A DNA stretch of 64,000 nucleotides from Mycteria americana (taxonomy: Eukaryota > Chordata > Aves > Ciconiiformes > Ciconiidae): positions 17,501,001-17,565,000 of the forward strand of contig NC_134368.1 of NCBI RefSeq assembly GCF_035582795.1, written 5' to 3'. This document shows, in pieces, positions 60,301-64,000 of the stretch; position 1 is the stretch's first letter, and each line of letters begins with the position of its first letter. The notes beneath the pieces were generated by a model. The model saw only the letters and a program-made list of their open reading frames with translations, was not told where the DNA came from and searched no databases. The translations under genes were made by a program, and so were the position numbers.

Positions 60301-63116
60301 TTTTCTTATTTTTAAAAATGTGTTACTCCTGAGGTGTTTCACTTGCAAAATACAGCAATGCCAAATCTAAGTATTTTAATAAATTTGTCTTTAAACATTG
60401 TGATGGGGAGGGTTTATGAACTTCTTTGTTTATTTCAGAGGGGTTTTAATCTTTATTTTTTAAACCATCTTCTCTAATTAAATCATATGGTCAGTCCTTA
60501 CTATTTATATAATTATATACATATTTATACAACCCAGTTATTTGCATTACTGAGGAATAATAGAGAACAGCCTCTTTTTAGGGAACACCTTAACTCTTAG
60601 CTGTTTCTGAAAGTATGAAAAAAGCTATTTTCCGAAATAGTTTTTTGCTCCATGGAGTTTATACATGAATGCCTTTTCAGGCTCTGAAAATATTCTGAAA
60701 TCAGTATTACTGCTGATTTATAGATGAGCAAGCAATTTGTATAAATCTATAAACCACTGTTTTTGTAAATGAGGATAGTCCAACTTCAGGTACTGCCTTC
60801 ATTTGAGATGTGTATGTATGCTGGCCAACAAAGCAATATATTACATATTTCACTGGAATCTTAGAGGGAGGCTGTTGTCCTACGCTTTACCTTAGCATAG
60901 CCTTTCTATACCAGTTATATCCAGTTTCTGTAGGTCTGCTGTCCTTTCACATTCTTTTCATAACCAGTTTTGTCTGTGTAAAAGTCTTTTTTCATTGCTA
61001 AATTTTGCAGTTCACCTGTTTATCCTTCTGAACTTCAGTTCAAAGTATTTATAGCATTTTTTTGCACATACCTTTTCCTACCTTAATGGGAAATCTTAGT
61101 GTCACAGTCGCTTAACAAACATTGTCTGTGATCGTAACTTCTTCCTTACCTAAGTACTCTGCAGCTTCTCTCCAGTTCTTTTGATGTGTAGATATGTTAT
61201 TTTCTCTAACAGATGTTTTTCTTCAGTAAAGTGCTCCTCATCCTATTTTATCATACATGAAAGCTCAGCTCCAAACATTTCCTTGAAACTCGTTTGGAGT
61301 TTCAGCTCCAAAAAAATTCCTTAAAATGTTGTTAACTTTCATATGCCAGCAGTCTGCATCCACTTCATGCAATACTTCCATTCCCCAAAGTGTTTCTCTA
61401 ATACATTTGAAATCATCTTCATACCGATCTCGGTGCATTAATGCACCGAAGCTTGAAATAAATGCTGCCTCATGCTTTCAGTAATTCTGAACCATGAACA
61501 CAGTTACTGCATAAGGTATCTGTTTATTGGAAAGTTTGAGTGTAATTTGTGATAAGGCAGGTCATTGTAATGAAATAAGAAGTAGAGCTTGTACTGAATA
61601 TAGATTACTGGAAGAAGCATACTCTATTTCAAACATAGATGCGTTTGACATGTCAAGTATGACCTCTACTTCTGAAGTTAATAACATGAAGACTATTCTG
61701 CTGTAAAACTTTTGGGTGGGTAGCTGTATGTGTAAATTTTTTTCCTCTGGAGACACAATGGAAAAAACAGCATTTTAAAGTTCTTACTATTTCAAACATA
61801 TTCTGTCTGAGTATAGTACATAAAGTTGATGTCTATATGTAGCAATCTTCTCAGGTAATAGTCCCTCAGAAAAAATCTCTTAGAGCAGTGCGTTTTAGTA
61901 TGAACTGGAATAACTCTTTTTGCCAACAAAAGGCAGAAAATACCATCTTTAAAAGTGAGGAAAATGTGGAAGACAACAATACATTCCTTAATGATGGAGT
62001 CAACTCATTTTGTGTTTTATTATGAAATTGTTCTTCCTGTCTGATCGCAGTCTGTAACAGTTCAGTTACGCAAAGACATAATGCAAATTTACCACTGGAC
62101 TCCTGCCACTTTTCCACTCTGGCAGTCAGATGAGTTTGGGAGAAAGAAGCTGTGTAAGACAGGTGTTTCTAGCAGTCTGTAGATTTGCAAAATGGTCTTT
62201 TAAAAACATTTTCAGAAATACGTTGAATACAAATTTCTGTACAGCTCAAAGCCACAAGAAGGGAAAGTAATAGATTACCAAAATCTGTAGCTCCAAATTT
62301 TGACTATATTTTAGAAATAGGGAGTGAATTTACAGGGAACAGAAGCGCTAGAAGATCTGTATTCCAGCCTGCAGAAAGTACTTTTAATTTGCACACAAAA
62401 GTAGTACATGCAGAGACTTATACTTACTTTTTAAAACAGGTTAACGTATAATGGTTATGTTCTTGTATGTTCAATTATTTTTTGCTAAACAGTATAGAGT
62501 TGCATGTCACGTTGGTGTACATTTGGGAGCTGATGAGATTAGTTGGGAGAATTTTGGGCTTGTTTGCTTGTTTTCTACACAAACTTCCATATTGTCATTT
62601 GCCAAGAAGATCCTTCCAGAATAAATTAAGGGGAGGTTCTGGTGTAGCTATTTATTACATATATAGTGTACTTCTAAAGATCTGCCTTGAAGTGTTCTGC
62701 TTACTTATGGATAGATCTGTAGCTGATAAATGATGAGGAGTAATAACTGATTCATTAAAGGCGTAATATGTCTGATATCCAACTTCTGTTGTTTTTTTTT
62801 TTTTTAACCCGGAAAAAACTGAATGCCCTCATATAACTTTAAGTAGGAATAGGTATTAACTAGAATTGTTTCTGTTTTACTCCAACAGGTGGAGGTAAAG
62901 CCATATGTGTTGGATGACCAGATGTGTGACGAATGCCAGGGTGCACGATGCGGTGGAAAGTTTGCTCCTTTCTTTTGTGCCAATGTCACTTGCCTGCAGT
63001 ATTACTGTGAGTTTTGTTGGGCAAATATCCACTCTCGTGCAGGACGTGAATTCCATAAGCCATTGGTAAAGGAGGGGGCTGACCGCCCACGTCAGATCCA
63101 CTTCCGCTGGAATTAA
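10873..63116 (+). CDS. CPEB2: CPEB2, complete coding region (11 coding exons)
   Basis: Join of 10873-12318, 15143-15421, 26300-26390, 35416-35466, 42451-42474, 46283-46453, 48081-48170, 55566-55684, 55982-56096, 57984-58165 and 62889-63116; 2796 nt, 931 codons plus TAA. Every junction is GT-AG and every phase matches. From the RNP-2 of RRM1 onward the protein is almost identical to what I know of vertebrate CPEB2. The linker (start of exon 2, MLN-ARSYGRRR-G, SLFPIDDGLLDDG) separates it from CPEB3 and CPEB4. Layout: disordered Q/P/H/S-rich region (1-about 500), linker (about 500-674), RRM1 (about 675-757), RRM2 (about 782-862), ZZ-type zinc domain (869-912). Family role: cytoplasmic binding of U-rich CPE elements in 3' UTRs, controlling poly(A) length and translation. 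CPEB2 has also been reported to slow HIF1A mRNA translation elongation through eEF2. The start is inferred; downstream starts at 11125 or 12016 are possible. Gene identity is very secure, the N-terminal end less so. Confidence 0.96.
11428..11451 (+). repeat. CAG x8 tract coding polyglutamine
   Basis: Eight uninterrupted CAG codons (residues 186-193) in CPEB2 exon 1. Pure CAG is the form most prone to length polymorphism. The second eight-Gln run at 12193-12216 has one CAA interruption. Confidence 0.9.
12888..12895 (+). promoter_or_regulatory. TATA-like box in intron 1 CpG island
   Basis: TATAAAAG in CG-rich sequence, 109 nt upstream of an ATG at 12997 that has A at -3. The frame 12997-13185 (62 codons, beginning MSLTAPAG) is rich in Ala, Pro, Ser and Gly. 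It could be an alternative CPEB2 promoter or noise. I see no strong splice donor inside it; the best candidate, CAG/gtcacc near 13108, is weak. Confidence 0.3.
14066..14096. repeat. Alternating purine-pyrimidine (CG/CA) tract
   Basis: 31 nt of perfect alternation: a CG-rich part (CACGCGCGTGCACGCG) followed by CA repeats. This composition favours left-handed Z-DNA and is prone to length change. It is intronic. Confidence 0.85.
15143..15421 (+). CDS. CPEB2: CPEB2 coding exon 2
   Basis: 93 codons (residues 483-575), phase 0 to 0, after ctttttag and before gtaagg. It encodes the linker block PLLKQSPWSN, GRDHRRTGNMG, NQISPLKKPFSGN, PPKFTRSTPSLTPKSW and FRTDNNSNTLLPLQ. This Trp/Ser/Arg-containing block is strongly conserved among CPEB2 orthologues and partly in CPEB3. 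It lies between the disordered N-terminus and the RNA-binding half and has several S/T-P sites. Reading through the donor runs on for a few codons to a stop at 15461-15463, so retention of intron 2 would truncate the protein. Confidence 0.95.
17301..17322. repeat. Poly-T tract (22 T)
   Basis: An uninterrupted run of 22 T, preceded by shorter T runs broken by GTG. It could be the reverse-strand tail of an old insertion, but no element is recognisable beside it. Confidence 0.8.
19995..20100. repeat. Degenerate ancient amniote repeat
   Basis: Contains TTAGACTCCTAAATAGGTG followed by CTTCAGAAGTGCTGA and a GCAGCTC/TTGCAGG pairing. This order resembles an old interspersed repeat, common in bird and turtle DNA, built around AGGCACCTAA and CAGAAGTGCTGAGCAC words. 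The family name is not certain to me and the copy is heavily decayed. Confidence 0.4.
22884..23068. repeat. Long near-perfect inverted repeat (hairpin), intron 2
   Basis: The left arm 22884-22964 (81 nt) and right arm 22984-23068 (85 nt) are reverse complements with three mismatches and one 4-nt gap by hand alignment. The loop is 19 nt (22965-22983). Each arm contains two direct copies of a unit ending in TTCCATGTTGTTTTA (right-arm copies 22986-23000 and 23008-23022). GTCCCAAGAATT occurs both in the loop (22966) and just after the right arm (23070). Transcribed as part of the CPEB2 pre-mRNA it would fold into a roughly 80-bp double-stranded stem. It could be a recent palindromic MITE-like insertion or a local inverted duplication. 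No clear terminal motif or target duplication was seen. Confidence 0.92.
24236..24321 (+). mobile_element. CR1 retrotransposon 3' end (5'-truncated)
   Basis: GGTTGGACTCGATGATCTTA, AAGGTCTTTTCCAACCT and then ATGATTCTGT plus GATTCTGT repeats is the classic 3' tail of avian CR1 LINEs. Only about 85 bp remain, typical of 5' truncation. The terminal repeat has four ATTCTGT-type units (24291-24321). It is inserted in CPEB2 intron 2 in the sense orientation and is the best lineage marker for a bird in this window. Confidence 0.9.
26300..26390 (+). CDS. CPEB2: CPEB2 coding exon 3
   Basis: 91 nt, residues 576-605 plus the first base of Gly606. Acceptor ctcttttag, donor AAAG/gtatgt. It encodes DRNRMYDSLNMHSLENSL followed by IDIMRAEHDPLK, the HSLE(N/S)SLIDIMRAE block shared by CPEB2, CPEB3 and CPEB4. 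Because 91 is not a multiple of three, skipping this exon alone would shift the frame, so it should be constitutive unless paired with another change. Confidence 0.95.
26770..26850. repeat. Diverged repeat copy A
   Basis: GTTAGCCAGTTAATTTTCC, then TGGAAGCTGAA and TTAAGTCCACTGATAAATTC, recurs in the same order at 27591-27750 (copy B) with about 90 extra bases in B. Copy A also contains tttccctttctttgcag, which looks like a 3' splice site. Confidence 0.7.
27591..27750. repeat. Diverged repeat copy B
   Basis: Second copy of the unit at 26770-26850: GTTAGCCAGTTAATTTTCC, GTGGAAGCTGAAG and, after an insertion, TTAAGTCCATTATTAAATTC. The acceptor-like tail of copy A is altered here (ttttggag instead of ctttgcag). 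Confidence 0.7.
35416..35466 (+). CDS. CPEB2: CPEB2 coding exon 4 (51-nt cassette)
   Basis: 51 nt, encoding the end of Gly606 through Asn622 (RLSYPHPGTDNLLMLN) plus one base. Acceptor tcttttaag after a T-rich tract; donor ATG/gtaaga. It matches the 51-nt exon of CPEB4 (RLNYSYPGSDSS...) in position and size. Because both ends are phase 1, it can be included or skipped without changing frame. In paralogues this exon and the following microexon are alternatively spliced. A decayed copy of its 3' end and donor lies about 150 bp downstream. Confidence 0.93.
35590..35712 (+). repeat. Degenerate duplicate of exon 4 end and donor region
   Basis: GAATGGCAAGGACTAATCTTG, CAACAG, TATCTAGCTTA, TGTAATGATGCACTATT and TTGTTCT mirror in order the sequence across the real donor (AAATGGTAAGAGCTAATCTT, AACAG, TCTCTAGCTTAG, a TATACTATTATATT stretch, CTGTTCT) at 35461-35565. 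The first copy spans the real exon-intron boundary; in this copy the donor GT has become GC. Confidence 0.6.
37167..37205. repeat. Perfect 16-bp hairpin
   Basis: AGGTGTTGCAGCACCT (37167-37182), a 7-nt loop AAAAGAC, then its exact reverse complement AGGTGCTGCAACACCT (37190-37205). The stem is much more GC-rich than its surroundings. TTAGGTG and CACCTAAG words nearby suggest it may derive from an old AGGCACC-type repeat. Confidence 0.9.
38530..38625. repeat. Degenerate ancient amniote repeat (AGGCACC type)
   Basis: TTTAGGCACCCAAATCCAAT, ATGGGAATTAGGCACCTACC and CTCTTGGGAAATTTTTGCC follow the order of an old interspersed repeat frequent in sauropsid genomes (taggtgcctaaa, caatgggaattaggcacctaa, cttgggaaaat). 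I do not have a reliable family name. It is intronic. Confidence 0.5.
42451..42474 (+). CDS. CPEB2: CPEB2 24-nt microexon (coding exon 5)
   Basis: 24 nt between tttgcatgcag and gtaattc, too short to detect as an ORF. With a G from exon 4 it encodes residues 623-630, ARSYGRRR, then split Gly631. It is homologous to the 24-nt neuronal microexon of CPEB4 (ARTYGRRR). Ends are phase 1/1, so skipping keeps the frame (LN-G-RSS). Including it places Arg at 628 and 630 ahead of Ser633, an R-x-R-x-x-S motif for basophilic kinases of the AKT/S6K type. TGCATG motifs lie at 42442-42447, overlapping the acceptor region, and at 42574-42579, about 100 nt downstream. UGC near the AG is the SRRM4-type signal. 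Confidence 0.93.
42475..46282 (+). other. CPEB2: CPEB2 intron 5 (3.8 kb)
   Basis: Begins gtaatt, ends tctttttaag. A TGCATG lies 100 nt in. An old LINE fragment occupies about 44000-44480. No gene otherwise. Confidence 0.9.
44000..44480 (+). mobile_element. Ancient LINE (L2/CR1-like) reverse-transcriptase fragment
   Basis: The segment is pyrimidine-rich unlike its neighbours. It reads, with decay, like the 3' part of a non-LTR retrotransposon reverse transcriptase in sense orientation. Near 44155-44215 the frame gives YHFFVYIFKIRSFL...ETHIH, resembling the family pattern FxxLRNIxKIRPFL...ETLIHA. The stretch CATTGAGCACCAGCTACATG, then CTTCCACTTTTAAAGGCAC (44370-44410), matches the region encoding the family's RIxYKLLxxTFKAL. 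The upstream part (44070-44150) fits the preceding IFDSSLSF...IxSVT segment. Several stops and shifts show it is dead. Subfamily is uncertain. Confidence 0.6.
46283..46453 (+). CDS. CPEB2: CPEB2 coding exon 6: linker end and start of RRM1
   Basis: 171 nt, end of Gly631 through Glu687 plus one base. Acceptor ctttttaag, donor GAAG/gtgagc. It encodes RSSLFPIDDGLLDDGHSD, the VGVLNSPTCYSAHQNGER block and the start of RRM1, SRKVFVGGLPPDIDE. VFVGGL is the RNP-2 motif, whose aromatic residue stacks on RNA bases. Phases 1/1. The acidic SLFPIDDG...DDG segment directly follows the arginines added by the microexon. Confidence 0.96.
46454..48080 (+). other. CPEB2: CPEB2 intron 6 (1.6 kb)
   Basis: Begins gtgagc, ends cctgtttttag. 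No repeat or gene recognised. Confidence 0.92.
48081..48170 (+). CDS. CPEB2: CPEB2 coding exon 7: central RRM1
   Basis: 90 nt, residues 688-717 plus one base, phases 1/1. Acceptor ctgtttttag, donor AAAAG/gtaaga. It encodes DEITASFRRFGPLVVDWPHK and AESKSYFPPK: helix 1, strand 2 and the loop before RNP-1 in RRM1. It is effectively invariant across CPEB2-4. Confidence 0.96.
48793..48884. repeat. Two-copy tandem repeat (46-bp period)
   Basis: ATGTATTGGTACATACAAAT and AAATGCAAAAATCAA (copy 1, from 48793) recur as ATGTATTGGTACATATAAAA and GAATGCAAAAAGAT (copy 2, from 48839). The copies are slightly diverged. The TGTATTGGTACATA core is itself a near-palindrome. Confidence 0.75.
49010..49455 (+). 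pseudogene. Possible processed-pseudogene fragment, parent unknown
   Basis: A frame open from 48973 to a TAA at 49330 has protein-like composition, unlike chance frames nearby. It is rich in Glu, Asp and Cys (for example LPREIIEELFEEDASC and CRICDEYIEEGRC). After the stop the same frame continues for 23 plausible codons (NFQGDSPVSASDHLKDIF...) to tandem stops. Upstream, another frame reads DRIIIPEGSSKEWEMELEVF before a stop, suggesting a frameshift. AATAAA follows at 49401-49406 and an A9 run at 49447-49455. Broken frame, poly(A) signal and A-run together fit a decayed retrocopy. I do not recognise the parent, and chance is not excluded. Confidence 0.35.
50184..50206. repeat. Poly-T tract (23 T)
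   Basis: An uninterrupted run of 23 T in intron 7. It could be the tail of a minus-strand retroinsertion, but I recognise no element to its right. Confidence 0.8.
55566..55684 (+). CDS. CPEB2: CPEB2 coding exon 8: RNP-1 of RRM1
   Basis: 119 nt, completes Gly718 and ends at Pro757 (phase 0). Acceptor ttttttccag, donor CCA/gtaagt. It encodes GYAFLLFQEESSVQALIDAC then IEEDGKLYLCVSSPTIKDKP; GYAFLLF is RNP-1. CPEB4 has QDESS here where this protein has QEESS. Reading through the donor reaches a stop after four codons. Confidence 0.96.
55685..55981 (+). other. CPEB2: CPEB2 intron 8 (297 bp)
   Basis: Begins gtaagt, ends tttaatag. It is the shortest intron of the gene and lies between RRM1 and the inter-RRM linker. 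No inserted repeat. Confidence 0.95.
55982..56096 (+). CDS. CPEB2: CPEB2 coding exon 9: inter-RRM linker and RNP-2 of RRM2
   Basis: 115 nt, residues 758-795 plus one base. Acceptor caatttaatag, donor GCTG/gtgagt. It encodes VQIRPWNLSDSDFVMDGSQP, then LDPRKTIFVGGVPRPLRA. TIFVGGV is RNP-2 of RRM2. It is separated from exon 8 by the shortest intron of the gene (297 bp). Confidence 0.96.
56097..57983 (+). other. CPEB2: CPEB2 intron 9 (1.9 kb)
   Basis: Begins gtgagt, ends ttcttaatag. AT-rich, with no gene or recognisable repeat. Confidence 0.93.
57984..58165 (+). CDS. CPEB2: CPEB2 coding exon 10: rest of RRM2
   Basis: 182 nt, completes Val796 and ends at Arg856 (phase 0). Acceptor tttcttaatag, donor CGA/gtaagt. 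It encodes ELAMIMDRLYGGVCYAGIDT, DPELKYPKGAGRVAFSNQQS and YIAAISARFVQLQHGDIDKR. GAGRVAF is the RNP-1-like motif of RRM2. HGDIDKR agrees with CPEB2 and CPEB3 rather than CPEB4 (HGEIDKR). Confidence 0.96.
61266..61320. repeat. Short imperfect direct repeat
   Basis: CTCAGCTCCAAACATTTCCTTGAA near 61266 recurs about 40 bp later as TTCAGCTCCAAAAAAATTCC. The second copy is also part of a small inverted pair, GTTTGGAGTTTCAGCTCCAAA. Confidence 0.55.
61430..61449. repeat. Perfect 20-bp palindrome
   Basis: TCGGTGCATTAATGCACCGA is identical to its own reverse complement with no spacer. It has two CpGs in otherwise CpG-poor intron. Confidence 0.9.
62889..63116 (+). CDS. CPEB2: CPEB2 coding exon 11: zinc-binding domain and stop
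   Basis: 228 nt, residues 857-931 plus TAA at 63114-63116. Acceptor ctccaacag. It encodes VEVKPYVLDDQMC and the C-terminal ZZ-type zinc domain. Cysteines at 869, 872, 877, 886, 891, 896 and 899 with His904 and His912 are the candidate ligands for two zinc ions. The ending RPRQIHFRWN is the CPEB2 form; CPEB4 ends RPRHISFRWN and CPEB3 RPRHVPFRWS, which supports the paralogue call. Confidence 0.97.
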   Translation: MEVKPYVLDDQMCDECQGARCGGKFAPFFCANVTCLQYYCEFCWANIHSRAGREFHKPLVKEGADRPRQIHFRWN

Positions 63117-64000
63117 ACATGGTGAACCAGCATCTACATAAGGAAAGAAGGGTGCATGTGGCTTACTGTGTTTGAAGATACTGACATGCAGAAGAAATAA
63201 GTGCATTCTTCTGCTTTTCACCCCAGCTATCAATACATGCATCTTTATCAGCAGCCAAAACACTACAAGCCTCTTGTTTTTCACCAAAACCCTACATCTC
63301 AGGCTTACTAATTTTTGTGATATTTTCATGTTAAAATAAAATGTTTTTTTGTATTTTCTCCAAGTTATTTTTATATGTAAAGTTAAAACTAGATATGAGA
63401 ATGTTTTTGCGTAGGGGCACACAGTCTGCTGCTATATTTAGTGGGTGAAGCGTGCACTTATTTCTAAACATGGGTTTTTAACTTCAAGATCTGCCCCAGT
63501 AATTTACCAAAGGTAGCAAAATAGTGAAGATGGAATATGTCTGCTACAAAAAGCTTATTTTTATTGTTGTTGCTATTTTCAGTGTATACATAAACTAAAA
63601 ATTAGGGTTGATTTTTTGCTCTCCATTTTGACTTGCAAGAAATAATACCTCAAGATAATCTGATTTATTAGCTATTTTTAAACATTTTTAATCACAAGCT
63701 GTATTAGCTTTGCTGCTATATAGGTGTTATGTGTAATGCCACCTATTAATACGGGATTGAAACGTTTGAGACACACTGCATTACAGATTAAATGCAGGCA
63801 GCACAATATGGCCTAAACTGCCATAGTTTTAGAATGTGAAAAAATTGCATGTTTACTTACCTGTATACACCATATGCATGCACTAGAACTATTAATTAAC
63901 AAGAGGTGAGTTATTGCAAATGTTCAGAAAAGGCTCTCTTGAAACTAGGTAGCATGAGCAAATTTACAAAATTTGTTACAAAAAACAAACTTGCATGCAT
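63117..64000 (+). other. CPEB2: CPEB2 3' UTR (5' part, continues beyond window)
   Basis: Starts right after the TAA and is AT-rich with no ORF of note. It contains CPE-like motifs: TTTTAT at 63369-63374 and 63559-63564, and TTTTAAT at 63686-63692. These are the sequence class that CPEB-family proteins bind, suggesting possible autoregulation. A canonical AATAAA at 63335-63340, about 220 nt after the stop, would give a short 3' UTR. Longer 3' UTRs are usual in this family and the window ends before any distal site. Confidence 0.75.
63335..63340 (+). terminator. Candidate proximal polyadenylation signal AATAAA
   Basis: Canonical AATAAA about 220 nt after the CPEB2 stop, followed within 5-25 nt by T-rich and TGT-containing sequence of the kind expected downstream of a cleavage site. 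Cleavage would fall near 63355-63365, leaving a UTR without the CPE-like motifs further downstream. Use is inferred, not shown. Confidence 0.5.

Larger units (their letters stand above)
58166..62888 (+). other. CPEB2: CPEB2 intron 10 (4.7 kb)
   Basis: Begins gtaagt, ends ctccaacag. It contains a 20-bp perfect palindrome (61430-61449), a short imperfect direct repeat (61266-61320) and A or T runs. No gene recognised. Confidence 0.92.

Noticed and set aside
62877-63422. 181-codon frame on the minus strand over the last exon
   Set aside because: It is antisense to CPEB2 exon 11 and the start of the 3' UTR, and open only because of the conserved sense coding sequence; no domain.

Overview
The window is vertebrate nuclear DNA, most likely from a bird. 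It has long AT-rich introns with canonical GT-AG borders, one strong CpG island, and a short CR1 retrotransposon tail (24236-24321) ending in the tandem GATTCTGT units typical of avian CR1. Ancient amniote repeats make up most of the recognisable remainder.

The window holds one gene I can support: CPEB2 (cytoplasmic polyadenylation element-binding protein 2), on the + strand. I could place its coding exons by hand from start codon to stop codon. Positions 1-9380 are upstream DNA with no convincing gene. A CpG island (about 9390-13110) holds the promoter region and the very large first coding exon. Coding exons: 10873-12318, 15143-15421, 26300-26390, 35416-35466, 42451-42474 (24-nt microexon), 46283-46453, 48081-48170, 55566-55684, 55982-56096, 57984-58165 and 62889-63116. 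All phases agree. The joined frame is 2796 nt, or 931 codons plus TAA. The 3' UTR starts at 63117 and probably runs past the window end.

The protein has a long low-complexity N-terminus rich in Gln, Pro, His, Ser and Ala, a conserved linker with alternatively spliced small exons, two RRMs and a C-terminal zinc-binding ZZ-like domain. In this family the RRM/ZZ half binds U-rich CPE elements in mRNA 3' UTRs. The N-terminal half carries regulatory and self-assembly functions. The 24-nt microexon adds an arginine cluster that completes an R-x-R-x-x-S motif. It has TGCATG (RBFOX-type) motifs on both sides and UGC next to its acceptor.

I did not find an unknown multi-gene system. The most notable unexplained structures are a nearly perfect 81/85-bp inverted repeat in intron 2, a perfect 16-bp hairpin in intron 4, and a degenerate duplication of the exon 4 donor region. 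Others are a TATA-containing candidate alternative promoter in intron 1, a Z-DNA-prone tract, and a possible processed-pseudogene fragment in intron 7. An old LINE reverse-transcriptase fragment lies in intron 5. No alignment or database search was possible; exon borders and repeat identities come from reading the sequence and from recalled family sequences.
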